A model generated the notes under the pieces. It saw only the letters and a program-made list of their open reading frames with translations, did not search any database and was not told the DNA's origin. Positions 41,317 to 49,609 of a DNA stretch of 64,000 nt are shown here, piece after piece. The translations under genes and the position numbers were made by a program. The stretch is from assembly GCA_026004875.1 (NCBI GenBank), contig BPJZ01000001.1:126001-190000 (forward strand). Direction: 5' to 3'. The stretch comes from Candidatus Poribacteria bacterium. GTDB lineage: Bacteria > Poribacteria > WGA-4E > GCA-2687025. The first letter of the stretch is position 1. Each line of letters starts with the position of its first letter.

Positions 41317-42947
41317 CACGATCGCCCTGAGACCTCCTTTGCGGGCGCAAACTCCAGCGCCGCCCGGATGAAGTGCACAAACAACGGGTGCGGGTCCAGC
41401 GGCTTGGAACGAAACTCCGGGTGAAACTGCGAGCCGACCATCCACGGGTGGTCTCGAAGCTCGGCGATCTCCACCAGATCGCCGCTCGGCGAAAGGCCGC
41501 TCCAGATCATCCCGTGGGCTTCCAGCCGATCCCGGTAGAGGTTGTTCACCTCGTACCGGTGCCGGTGCCGCTCGAGGATAATCGTCTGCTTGTAGGCGGC
41601 AAAGGCCTTAGTGGAGCGGTCTTGGAGGACACAGGGATAGATCCCCAGCCGTTGGGTGGCCCCCATATTCCGCTGACGGCGCTGGTGCTCCATCAGGTCG
41701 ATGACGGGATGCGGAGTGTTGGGGTCAAACTCGGTGCTGTTGGCCCCCTCTAGACCGGCAACGTGCCGGGCAAATTCGATCACCATGCACTGCATTCCCA
41801 GGCACAGCCCGAGAAACGGAATTCCCCGCTCACGGGCAAATCGGATGGCCCGGATCATCCCTTCGATGCCCCGATATCCGTATCCGCCCGGGACCAGGAT
41901 TCCGTTCACGTCGGCGAGGGTGGCCTCCAGATCGGCCTCCTCGACCGCCTCCGATTCAACCCATTTGATCTGGACCTGGGCGTCGTTGGCGATTCCAGCG
42001 TGCTTGAGGGCCTCTTTGACGCTGACGTAGGCGTCTCCGTGGGCGGTGTACTTTCCGACGATGGCCACCTTAACGAAGTTCGAGGGGTTTTTGAGCCGAT
42101 GGACCATCTCCTCCCACTCCTGACCGCGGCGTTCGCGCTCGGGGAGTCGGAGTCGGCGCACCACCAGGTCGCCCAGCCCCTGCTTTTCCAGGAGCAGGGG
42201 CACCTCCTCGATATAGTCCACGTCCAGCGAGCTGAGGACCGCTTCCAGCGGCACGCCGCAGGCGTCGGCAATCTTTTTCCGCACCGTCTCGGGCAGCTCG
42301 ACCGGCGAACGGCAGACGAGCACGTCCGGCTGAACGCCCAGGGAGAGCAATGCTCGAACGCTGTGCTGGGTCGGCTTCGTCTTGATCTCCCCCCACGGGG
42401 AGACCTGAACGATCAACGTGACGTGAACAAAAAGGGTGTTCTCCGGACCCAACTCCGTTCGGATTTGGCGGATCGCCTCGACGAAGGGGGGCGTCTCAAA
42501 GTCGCCGATCGTCCCGCCGATCTCGACAATCAGCACTTCAGCGCGGCTTTCCTCGGCCAATCCGTAGATGCGGCCCTTGATCTCGTCGGTAATGTGGGGG
42601 ATCAATTGGACCGTCTCGCCCAGGTAGGCTCCCTCCCGCTCCTTTTCGATTACGGCCCGATAGACGGCGCCGCTGGTCAGGTTGGAGCTTCCTGTCAGGT
42701 CGGTTCCTAAAAAGCGCTCGTAGTTGCCCAGGTCCAAATCGGTCTCGGCGCCGTCGTTCGTGACGAATACCTCACCGTGCTGAAAAGGGTTCATCAACCC
42801 GGCGTCCACGTTGATATACGGATCGATCTTGAGCGCGTGGACTCGATACCCTCGGTTAATCAACACCCGTCCTAACGAAGCGGTGGTGATCCCCTTTCCG
42901 ATCGAGGACACGACGCCGCCGGTTACGAAGATCATCTTTGCCGCCAT
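41316..42947 (-). CDS. pyrG: CTP synthase
   Basis: A 543-residue CTP synthase, making CTP from UTP with glutamine or ammonia. The N-terminal amidoligase domain (about 1-270) begins KMIFVTGGVVSSIGKGI and includes KIDPYINVDAGLMNPFQHGE. The C-terminal glutamine amidotransferase domain (about 300-535) has the nucleophile in FLGLCLGMQ and the His-Glu in GSQFHPEF. Frame intact. It ends in TGATG, joining it to the giant secreted gene, an odd partner for a nucleotide enzyme. The 240-base upstream gap has no convincing promoter match by eye. Confidence 0.96.
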   Translation of the reverse strand: MAAKMIFVTGGVVSSIGKGITTASLGRVLINRGYRVHALKIDPYINVDAGLMNPFQHGEVFVTNDGAETDLDLGNYERFLGTDLTGSSNLTSGAVYRAVIEKEREGAYLGETVQLIPHITDEIKGRIYGLAEESRAEVLIVEIGGTIGDFETPPFVEAIRQIRTELGPENTLFVHVTLIVQVSPWGEIKTKPTQHSVRALLSLGVQPDVLVCRSPVELPETVRKKIADACGVPLEAVLSSLDVDYIEEVPLLLEKQGLGDLVVRRLRLPERERRGQEWEEMVHRLKNPSNFVKVAIVGKYTAHGDAYVSVKEALKHAGIANDAQVQIKWVESEAVEEADLEATLADVNGILVPGGYGYRGIEGMIRAIRFARERGIPFLGLCLGMQCMVIEFARHVAGLEGANSTEFDPNTPHPVIDLMEHQRRQRNMGATQRLGIYPCVLQDRSTKAFAAYKQTIILERHRHRYEVNNLYRDRLEAHGMIWSGLSPSGDLVEIAELRDHPWMVGSQFHPEFRSKPLDPHPLFVHFIRAALEFAPAKEVSGRS

Positions 42948-43160
42948 CTTCCCTCGCTCCCCTGGACGTGGTCTAATCAGAGGTTAAGGCTCCTGCTGAG
43001 TGGGCTTGAAGAAGCGGACTGCGGGACTACACAAAGAAATACGCCGATACCTGTGGACCGCGTTGCGCTGGCCATCCCCGATGGTTCGTCTCTTTCGATC
43101 CTGGCGCCAAGCTTTAGGATAGTCGCGGATAGGAATCGCTCGCAAGCGAATTCTCACGGC

Positions 43161-43186
43161 GGGCCGACCGGGGAACCGGTTGGCCC
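43161..43186. other. 11-bp hairpin with GGAA loop in the pyrG upstream gap
   Basis: GGGCCGACCGG and CCGGTTGGCCC pair over 11 positions (one G-T) around a GGAA tetraloop. It lies 5 bases beyond the stop of the HTH/coiled-coil gene, so it could end that transcript, but no T tract follows. The rest of the 42948-43190 gap holds only a short CCATC/GATGG hairpin at about 43071-43083 and no gene I can support. Confidence 0.5.
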
Positions 43187-43190
43187 AGGC

Positions 43191-43859
43191 TCAGTCGTCC
43201 GACGGTTTGTCTTTTTTTGATTGCTCGTCCAGAAGCGCGGTGACGAGCGTTCGCAACAGTTCCATCTGTTGTTCCAGGGCACGGATGAGAGCACGCGTAT
43301 CCTCGCTCTGGCGCTCAAAGGCGTGTTCCAGGCGGTCCATCCGATCGGTGAGATCTGCAATCTCATCGAACAGCTCTGAAAAAAAGGCGCGCTCCCGAGA
43401 GAGGTCCGAGTAGCGAGCGGATGGCCTCGCCAGTTGGTATGTTTCTCTGCTAGCGAATTCGCTGGCGACGGTGGTCGCCTCTTGGAGGTACCGCCGCCGC
43501 GCCGCTTCTCTGGAGGCGAGCCGTTCCCGTTCCCGCCGGATTTCGCTTTCTGGGACGAGATACTTGTAGCGACCGCTGCCGTCCTCCATGGGCCTTTTGA
43601 CCGCCCGGATGGAACCGCGCCGAATCTGCATCCGCAGGGCGGCGTCCGACTTGCCGATGATTCGAGCGGCCTCCTGAAGATCAAAGAGCCGCTCGCCCTC
43701 AAAGGTTTCCTTCTCCTTGTCGTTCTGGCCGTTCCGCTCGCGCGGAGGACGGCTTTCAGCCGCCATCGGGGTGCTCTCCTTCCCGTCGGGCGTGCCCCTG
43801 GAGCCCTGAGATCCCTCACCTACTAAATTAGGCGCCAAGATCGGACCCGTCAACGCCAT
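43191..43859 (-). CDS. HTH-like protein with C-terminal coiled coil
   Basis: A 222-residue protein with no recognised full-length family. Residues about 57-110 (LFDLQEAARIIGKSDAALRM, then RRGSIRAVKRPM and YLVPESEI) look like an excisionase/MerR-type helix-turn-helix with a wing. Residues about 110-215 are charged and helical with heptad spacing (IADLTDRMDRLEHAFE, ALIRALEQQMELLRTL), probably a coiled coil. The first 50 residues are polar and likely disordered. AGGAGG lies 4 bases before the ATG. It is divergent from a sigma-factor gene over 98 bases, so the two may regulate each other or share an operator. Confidence 0.6.
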   Translation of the reverse strand: MALTGPILAPNLVGEGSQGSRGTPDGKESTPMAAESRPPRERNGQNDKEKETFEGERLFDLQEAARIIGKSDAALRMQIRRGSIRAVKRPMEDGSGRYKYLVPESEIRRERERLASREAARRRYLQEATTVASEFASRETYQLARPSARYSDLSRERAFFSELFDEIADLTDRMDRLEHAFERQSEDTRALIRALEQQMELLRTLVTALLDEQSKKDKPSDD

Positions 43860-43875
43860 TTTCCTCCTGAACGGG

Positions 43876-43905
43876 TTGACTACTAGTTAGGGAATGTGTT
43901 AACAT
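43876..43905 (+). promoter_or_regulatory. Candidate promoter for the sigma-factor gene
   Basis: TTGACT and TAACAT (5/6 and 4/6) are 18 bases apart. The -10 box overlaps TGTTAACATAACA, which contains the palindrome TGTTAACA and might be an operator in the divergent intergenic region. The box ends 52 bases before the ATG. Confidence 0.4.
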
Positions 43906-43935
43906 AACAGTGCACCGCCGGAGAACCGTTACGTT

Positions 43936-43948
43936 CCTCTAAAAGAGG
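43936..43948 (+). promoter_or_regulatory. Short hairpin that pairs with the ribosome-binding site of the sigma gene
   Basis: CCTCT and AGAGG pair around AAA. The 3' arm is part of AGAGGAG, the ribosome-binding site for the ATG at 43958. If it forms, it would hide the site. The stem is only 5 bp, so the effect is uncertain. Confidence 0.3.
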
Positions 43949-43957
43949 AGAGATCCC

Positions 43958-44656
43958 ATGGGAGATTATCAAGCAAATCGACAAAGTTACAGCCCCCTTC
44001 CCGAAGAGGCTCGTCGCCCAGAGTTCTGGGAATCCGTTCGGAAACTCGTCTATAACGCGTGTCGGGAGGCCGGCCAGCCCCACCTGTTTGAGGACGCTAT
44101 GCAGGAGGCCTGCCTGGAGATCTGTCGGCGAAAGGATCGGTACGATCCGACTCGGGGTTCGTTCCTCCAGTTTGTGGCTGTGTCGGTGCGATACTGCGTG
44201 ATTCACTACTGCCGGAGGAACTCCGGGCCGTTCACCATCCCCGAACGGGTCTGGCGCGAACGGGGACGAGGGGAGACGGACTTGGACGCAGCGCTGCACC
44301 CCCTTTCGCTGGACGAGCCGGCTCTGGAGCTGGGCGGCGCGACGCTGGCCCATTGCACCGGCGATGGGGGAGCCCTTGGGGGCATCCGAGTGGCCTTCGC
44401 GCCGACCGACCGGTCGCGCGGCTCCTTGGAGGACGAACGGCGCATCGTGGGTCTCCTCTCGGTTCTGAACCGGCTCCCGGCACGAGAACAAGAGATCTGG
44501 AGACTCAAAGAGGCAGGATGGAAGGTAGCCGAGATCGCCCAAAAGCTCCAGCTCAGCCGCCAGCGTGTGCACCAAATCCTGAGCGAGGTCCGGGAACGAC
44601 TAAAGGAGCACGCCCTTGAACTGACGGAGCCGGCATCACGCCCCTCGACGCCTTAA
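43958..44656 (+). CDS. Sigma-70-family (ECF-like) RNA polymerase sigma factor
   Basis: A 232-residue sigma factor with regions 2 and 4 only. Region 2 (about 28-85) includes FEDAMQEACLEICRR and DPTRGSFLQFVAVSVRYCVI. Region 4 (about 168-215) has LPAREQEIWRLKEAGWKVAE and an HTH with LSRQRVHQILSEV. A long Gly/Ala-rich linker of about 80 residues separates them, longer than usual. No adjacent anti-sigma factor. AGAGGAG lies 7 bases before the ATG. A strong terminator follows 120 bases downstream, so it is probably monocistronic. Confidence 0.8.
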   Translation: MGDYQANRQSYSPLPEEARRPEFWESVRKLVYNACREAGQPHLFEDAMQEACLEICRRKDRYDPTRGSFLQFVAVSVRYCVIHYCRRNSGPFTIPERVWRERGRGETDLDAALHPLSLDEPALELGGATLAHCTGDGGALGGIRVAFAPTDRSRGSLEDERRIVGLLSVLNRLPAREQEIWRLKEAGWKVAEIAQKLQLSRQRVHQILSEVRERLKEHALELTEPASRPSTP

Positions 44657-44779
44657 CGCACGAAGAGAGGATTCGCTCGAGCGGTCCTGTGAAGTTCCCC
44701 TCAAGCTAGGGGCCGCTTCTGCCGATAGCCGATACGACAGTCAAGTAACGTTTGATTGCGAAAGACTTAGGGGATAGCG

Positions 44780-44817
44780 CCTTATGGACGGGGTTACAAC
44801 GTCCATAAGGTTTTTTT
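44780..44817 (+). terminator. Rho-independent terminator
   Basis: CCTTATGGAC and GTCCATAAGG form a perfect 10-bp stem around an 11-base loop, followed by seven T. It ends the sigma-factor transcript. The 120 bases between the sigma stop and the stem hold nothing I can recognise. Confidence 0.88.
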
Positions 44818-44983
44818 CTCAAGTCCCCCTGCCGTGCTCTCTTCTTACCGACAAAGACCGACCCGAGAGTCGAACTTTTCTGCACACTCGCAGTTAGGAT
44901 AATGTGAGGGAAACAACCGTAACCTCAAGGGCCGAGGTTCAGTAGTTTCGATTGAAGGCGAGTGAGCACACTTCTTTGTCACA
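44818..44983 (+). other. Leader region of the response-regulator pair with one hairpin
   Basis: These 166 bases lie between the terminator and the first response regulator. AACCTC (44921-44926) and GAGGTT (44934-44939) pair around a 7-base loop. No good promoter or ribosome-binding site is visible; GATAAT at about 44899 is a possible -10 box without a -35 partner. Confidence 0.35.
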
Positions 44984-45478
44984 ATGGCGAAAAGGCCCTA
45001 TCATTGGAAGGGTGATTCGCTGGCCGAGCTTCGGAGAGTAGCATCGCTGATGGGCGCATTGTACCGGAGGCATCCGCGCATCTTACTGGTTGAGGATAAC
45101 CTCGCCGACGTCCGATTGACGGTCGAGGCGCTCCGTGAGGCGGGCGAGGAGGTTACCGTCGAAGTGGCGCGAGACGGTCAGGAGGCGATGGCGCGGCTGC
45201 TCCGGGCCGACCTACCTCTTCCCGACCTGGTGTTGTTAGACCTGAACCTGCCCCGCAAGAGTGGGCACGAGGTTCTTCGAGAGATCCGCGAGTCCGAGCG
45301 GCTAGGCCGGATTCCGGTGGTGATCCTCAGCACTTCGGCTGCGCCGGAGGACGTCGAGCGGGCCTATGCCGCCCATGCCAACAGCTACATCGTCAAGCCG
45401 GTTGATCTTCACGAATTCTTTCGTATCATCAAAGTGATGTGTGACTACTGGTTTGTCGTTTCGGCCCTGCCGGAGTGA
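44984..45478 (+). CDS. Single-domain response regulator (Rcp1/CheY-like)
   Basis: A 164-residue protein made of one receiver domain (about 31-158) after a basic N-terminal extension. Receiver features are ILLVEDNLADVRLTVEAL (acidic pair), the phospho-acceptor Asp in LVLLDLNLPRKSG, the Thr/Ser switch in VVILSTSA and the Lys in YIVKPVDLHEF. The pattern resembles Rcp1-type regulators that serve phytochrome-like kinases. No kinase is in the window. The ATG lacks a clear ribosome-binding site, so an internal start such as ATG 45050 is possible. The next gene, also a receiver, starts 9 bases later. Confidence 0.82.
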   Translation: MAKRPYHWKGDSLAELRRVASLMGALYRRHPRILLVEDNLADVRLTVEALREAGEEVTVEVARDGQEAMARLLRADLPLPDLVLLDLNLPRKSGHEVLREIRESERLGRIPVVILSTSAAPEDVERAYAAHANSYIVKPVDLHEFFRIIKVMCDYWFVVSALPE

Positions 45479-45487
45479 GGACTTTTT

Positions 45488-46012
45488 ATGAGCGCTTTCT
45501 TTGCTCGCGTCCTGCTGGTAGAGGACGAGCCCGCCGACGTGCGGCTGATTCAGGAACTGCTGCGGGAGGCGCCCCAAGTCGCCGTGGAGGTGGTCGCGGT
45601 GGACCGTCTCTCTGCGGCTCAAGCCGCCCTAGGAGGGGGCGAGCCGTTCGACGCCATCCTCCTCGACCTGAATCTTCCGGACAGTCGGGGGGTGGAGACC
45701 GTTCAGCGGGTCGTGACGTTGGCCCCTGGCGTCCCGATCGTCGTGCTCAGTGGATTGGAGGATGAGGCCGCCATCGCCCAGGCGGTCGAGGAGGGGGCCC
45801 AGGACTACTTGATCAAAGGGCACCTGACGCCTCCACTGATCGCCCACGCGATCCGCTTCGCCATCGAGCGACAGCGGATTTTGAACGAGAAGTACGTTCG
45901 GCTCTCGGAGCTTGCCCGTTCGGTCAGCCTTCAGCGGCTGGCCTCCCTGGAGAGCAAAATCGAGCGCCTCGTCGAGCTGGTCGCGGAAGGCCGCTCCCGC
46001 TCAGAGGGTTAA
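45488..46012 (+). CDS. Response regulator with C-terminal helical tail
   Basis: A 174-residue protein with a receiver domain (about 6-125): VLLVEDEPADVRLIQELL, phospho-acceptor region ILLDLNLPDSRG, IVVLSGLEDE and DYLIKGHLTP. A helical, probably coiled-coil tail of about 45 residues follows (ERQRILNEKYVRLSE, LESKIERLVELVAEG) with no known output domain. It is likely co-transcribed with the preceding receiver. Similar receivers often precede a kinase or GGDEF gene, but here the next gene is hisA on the other strand, whose end overlaps by 4 bases. Confidence 0.82.
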   Translation: MSAFFARVLLVEDEPADVRLIQELLREAPQVAVEVVAVDRLSAAQAALGGGEPFDAILLDLNLPDSRGVETVQRVVTLAPGVPIVVLSGLEDEAAIAQAVEEGAQDYLIKGHLTPPLIAHAIRFAIERQRILNEKYVRLSELARSVSLQRLASLESKIERLVELVAEGRSRSEG

Positions 46013-46736
46013 CCCCCGGCGGCGCGGAGCGCCTCGCGGAGGCTGAACGCCCCCTCATAGAGCGCCCGTCCGACGATCGCCCCGACCACGCCAAGCGGCT
46101 CTAGCTCCGCGAGGCGATGGATATCCTCCAAGCACGAGATACCGCCGGAGGCGATCACCGGAGCCTGGAGAGCCTGGGCAAAGGCGGCGATCCCCTCCCA
46201 GTTGGGTCCGATCATCATCCCGTCGCGCGCGATGTCCGTGTAGACGATCCACGCGGCGCCGAGCCGGGCCATCCGCTGGCCAAACGCGATCGCGTCCCAG
46301 TCGGTGAGCTCTTTCCACCCGCGGACGGCGACGCGTCCTTCGCGCGCGTCGATGCCGACGGCGATCCGACCGGGGGTACCGCTCGGCCGCCCGCTGGACC
46401 AACTCCGGGTCCTCTACCGCCGCCGTGCCCAACACCACTCGAGCCACCCCCAGGGCGAGAGCCCTCCTCGATCTGTTCCAGGCTCCGGAGACCGCCTCCA
46501 AGCTGCACCGGTACCGAGACCGCTTGAAGAATCGCCGCGATCGCCGCTCGGTTCTGGGGGCTTCCGGAAAAAGCCCCGTCCAGGTCCACGACGTGGAGCC
46601 AAGGGGCGCCCTCCAGGGCCCAGTGGCGGGCGGCTTGAGCCGGATCCTCAGAAAAGACGGTCTGTCGGTTCGGATCGCCTTGGCGCAGCCGAACGCATCT
46701 TCCCTTGCTCAGATCAATTGCCGGGAGGATAATCAC
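46009..46736 (-). CDS. hisA: HisA isomerase (histidine biosynthesis), two one-base frameshifts
   Basis: The phosphoribosylformimino-5-aminoimidazole carboxamide ribotide isomerase, fourth step of histidine synthesis, a TIM barrel of 241 residues after repair. It begins [20 protein letters not shown] with the catalytic Asp, from GTG 46736. Two extra bases break it: CCC at 46462-46464 (restored: [20 protein letters not shown]) and GGGGG at 46372-46376 (restored: [20 protein letters not shown]). The end [14 protein letters not shown] and [12 protein letters not shown] matches HisA. No other his genes are nearby. It is divergent from the amidotransferase gene, with 31 bases between starts. Confidence 0.87.
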
Positions 46737-46767
46737 GGTAGCCCTCGTTTGGTTGGAGACGATCCCT

Positions 46768-47499
46768 GTGGAGCCGCTGATCGGCCTGACCTGTCAACTC
46801 GACCTGGCACCGGGAACGCGCTGTCCGGAGGACTTCGACGGAACCCATCGCCTGCCGGAGGCCTACGTTCGGGCAGTACGCCGCGCCCGGCGGACTGCCC
46901 ATTTTGCTCCCGGCCACGACGGACGAAAGCCAGATTCGCCGCTACAGCGCACTGGTCCAAGGACTAATTTTAAGCCGGCGGGGGAGACGTTGATCCACAC
47001 CACTTCGGCGAGGAGCCGATTCCACAGTTGGGGCCCATTGACCCGGTGCGGGACACTTTCGAGTGGCGTCTTTGCTCCCTGGCCCTGGCGGCGGACCTGC
47101 CGATCCTGGCAATCTGTAAGGGGGCGCAACTGCTCAACGTCGTGGCCGGCGGAACGATGGTTCAGGACATCAACGCTGCCGTGGCCGAGCCGATTCAACA
47201 CCAACAGCGGGCCCCCGGTTGGTAACCCGGTGCATCGGATCAGCATCGAACCGGAGAGTTTACTTGCCGAAATCGTCGGCGGCGTCGAACTCCGGGTGAA
47301 CTCTTTTCACCACCAGGCCAACGCTCAGCCGGCGCCGGGGTTCTGGATCACCGCCCACGCCGCCGACGGAGTGCCCGAAGCGATCGAGAGCCTCCAACAC
47401 CGGTTCGTGCTCGGCGTTCAGTGGCATCCGGAGCTGATGATCGAGACCTCGGAGCCGATGCAGCGGCTTTTTGATGCCTTCGTGAAGGCCTGCCGCTAG
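46768..47499 (+). CDS. C26-family glutamine amidotransferase (PuuD-like), three one-base frameshifts
   Basis: A class I glutamine amidotransferase-like hydrolase similar to PuuD (gamma-glutamyl-GABA hydrolase), about 242 residues after repair. Repairs are one extra base each at CCC 46886-46888 (restored [18 protein letters not shown]), CC 46975-46976 (restored [18 protein letters not shown]) and AA 47224-47225 (restored [15 protein letters not shown]). The nucleophile Cys is in [13 protein letters not shown], and the His-Glu in [16 protein letters not shown] is also family-typical. GTG 46768 has GGAG upstream. Three breaks in one gene make a decayed pseudogene a real alternative, but all key residues survive. 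Confidence 0.75.
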   Translation: MEPLIGLTCQLDLAPGTRCPEDFDGTHRLPEAYVRAVRRARRTAHFAPGHDGRKPDSPLQRTGPRTNFKPAGETLIHTTSARSRFHSWGPLTRCGTLSSGVFAPWPWRRTCRSWQSVRGRNCSTSWPAERWFRTSTLPWPSRFNTNSGPPVGNPVHRISIEPESLLAEIVGGVELRVNSFHHQANAQPAPGFWITAHAADGVPEAIESLQHRFVLGVQWHPELMIETSEPMQRLFDAFVKACR

Positions 47500-47502
47500 G
47501 CC

Positions 47503-48495
47503 TTATAGAATTCCACCGTGCGGGCCGGCCATGTCGGCCACCTTCTCGACGATCCGCCGCCGAGCGGCCTCATCCAGCGGCTGAAAGGCGCGAGCCAAAC
47601 GGATCTTCTCCCGGAGCTGGTCCACATTGTCCGGGCCGGTGATCAACACCGACACGGGAAGCGACCAAACGAAAAAGATCGCCTCCTCCATGCTCAGCCG
47701 ATCGGGAACCACCTTCGGGTTAGGACCGTGCTCGCCGTGCTGAGTCCCTCCGAAGAAGCCTCCGTTAGCCAGAGATTTCATCGCTAAAGGGGCGATCCTC
47801 CGGCGCACCAGTTCCGGCAGGACGTTTTGAACGAAGCTCTCATAGGAGGGATCGGCGGCGTTCACCGGCATCTGACAGGTGTCGAACACGTCGCCGGCAC
47901 GCTCCAGCATCCGCAGGTGGGCCGAAGGCCTGGTGTGGCCGGTAAAGCCGATGTAGCGCACCTTTCCCGACGCTTTGGCCTTAAGAAGCACCTCCAGGAC
48001 GCCGTTTTTGAGCCGATTGTCTACGTCTTGAGGGCCGGTCAAGGCGTGGATCTGCCAGAGATCCAAATAGTCGGTGCGCAGCCGCTTGAGCGAGCCGTCC
48101 AGATGGGCCTGAGCGGTCGCCGCATCGCGGGCGGTTGTTTTGGTCATCAGAAAGACATGCTCCCGATAGCGAGGGGTCAACAGCCGACCGTATCGCGATT
48201 CGCTTCCTCCTCCCTGGTAACTCTCGGCGGAGTCGAAAAATCGGATTCCGCCTTCCAGGGCAACCTCTAGAAGCTCCTGCGCCTCCCGATCGGAGCTCAG
48301 TCGGCCAAAGTGCCACCCTCCAAGCCCCAGCATAGTGACCTGCTCGCCGGTCTTCCCTAGAGGGCGCGTGGGGAGCAGCTCCCCCAGCGCGTCCCGTCGA
48401 GTCGGCGAGGCGGCGCGTGCGTAAGAGCTCGCTCTCGCCGAAGCCGCCGCAGAGAGCGCTAACAGTAGCGTCCGCAAGAAGTCGCGGCGGTTCAT
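47503..48495 (-). CDS. Tat-exported aldo/keto reductase
   Basis: A 330-residue aldo/keto reductase with an N-terminal Tat signal (MNRRDFLRTLLLALSAAASA). The barrel includes the catalytic Asp and Tyr in RFFDSAESYQGGGSESRYG and the Lys in FLMTKTTA. DYLDLWQIHAL and the C-terminal GPDNVDQLREKIRLA are also typical. NADPH-dependent reduction is the family activity; substrate unknown. Export of a folded, cofactor-bearing enzyme fits the Tat signal. Its stop lies 3 bases from that of the convergent amidotransferase. Confidence 0.87.
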   Translation of the reverse strand: MNRRDFLRTLLLALSAAASARASSYARAASPTRRDALGELLPTRPLGKTGEQVTMLGLGGWHFGRLSSDREAQELLEVALEGGIRFFDSAESYQGGGSESRYGRLLTPRYREHVFLMTKTTARDAATAQAHLDGSLKRLRTDYLDLWQIHALTGPQDVDNRLKNGVLEVLLKAKASGKVRYIGFTGHTRPSAHLRMLERAGDVFDTCQMPVNAADPSYESFVQNVLPELVRRRIAPLAMKSLANGGFFGGTQHGEHGPNPKVVPDRLSMEEAIFFVWSLPVSVLITGPDNVDQLREKIRLARAFQPLDEAARRRIVEKVADMAGPHGGIL

Positions 48496-48764
48496 CGTCC
48501 CTCTCCCCTGCTTCCTCCGATACCGACAAATGTCACTCGGCTTCCTGGCTCTAAGCGGATTATTCCCGCTCGAAACTGGTCAAGGAGGCAACTAAACGAT
48601 CCAGCGAGAACGGAGCGATCCGTCCTTCGAACTGAGGCCGGATTCGACGCGGCAGACCTTGGTTTTCCGCCGCGCTCCGCGTACCTTTAACAGTTAGGCG
48701 CTTTCGAGTTCGTCTGGCGGCGTGTGTCGCCTTCCCAGAAGCAAGGCCTCTTTTCAGGAGCGCC

Positions 48765-49603
48765 ATCGAGGCGACGCCGAAGGCCTGGGAGGACCTGTAC
48801 CGGATTTTGGAGGTCGAGCCGACGGCCACGGCTCGGGAGATTCGGGCCGCTTATCGGCGTCTGGCCAAGCGGTACCACCCCGACAAGAACCCCGACAACG
48901 CTGCTTGGGCGCGGGAGCGCTTCGAGCAGGTGCGCCGAGCGTACGAGGTGCTCTCCGACCCGAAACGGCGACTCCTCTACGACCGCCAGACCGCCACTCG
49001 ACGGCCGCGACCGAGGCCAGACACCGCCGAAGGGATGGCCGAAACGCTCTTAGAGCTGCTCTTAGAGGAGCGGCCTGCAGAGGCCCTCAGCGTTCTCGAT
49101 CGGCTGCTCCAGCGCGAAGGCGTCTCGCTGGCGACGCTCGACCTCCCTCGCTATCTGGACTACGGGGACGCACGGGACTGCGAGTTCCTTCTTGCCGAGG
49201 CGCTGGAGGCGGCCGAACGCACCGAGGAGGCGATCCTCCTTTACGAACGGGCGCTGGAACGGGAGCGACGTCGGCCCTACTTCCGCGCCTTCACAGAAGA
49301 GATTCACGACCGGCTCAAGCGACTGTACTTCCGGAGGTTGGAGGAGGCCATCCGCGCCCATCGGGACGAGGGCCCGTTGGCAAGGCCCTGGAGGCGATCT
49401 TCAACCTGGGAACGACGCGCGGGGAACGAGCCCGATATTGGAAGCGGCTGGCGGAGCTCTATTGCCAGGTTGGCCGAACCGCCGAGGCTCGAGAGGCGCT
49501 TCTGCGCGCCCTGACGTTGGCTCCGCGACTGAGGGGGGTCCGCCGCCTGCGCGAGCGGCTTCACCTGCCACCGGAGATCGCCTTCCGCCCGGCCTCCCAG
49601 TAG
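48765..49603 (+). CDS. J-domain (DnaJ-like) protein with TPR-like tail, frameshifted, start unclear
   Basis: The J domain is clear: DLYRILEVEPTATAREIRAA, then YHPDKNPDN with the HPD motif and VRRAYEVLSDPKRRLLYD. About 190 further residues are helical and may contain TPR-like units. The frame breaks at 49379-49380: adding one G to GG restores GPLGKALEAIFNLGTTRGER, the only -1 change found. The first canonical start in frame, TTG 48807, would cut the first J-domain helix. CAGGAG at 48755-48760 points to a start near 48765, where the codon is ATC. So either a rare start or another indel is involved. The 48496-48764 gap holds nothing else supportable. Confidence 0.65.
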
Positions 49604-49609
49604 GAACGC

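Noticed and set aside
41763-42710. 315-residue open frame antisense to pyrG
   Set aside because: pyrG is intact and highly conserved on the other strand.
48560-48829. 89-residue minus-strand open frame beside the J-domain gene
   Set aside because: It overlaps the J-domain start, lacks a ribosome-binding site and has an Arg-rich composition without family features.
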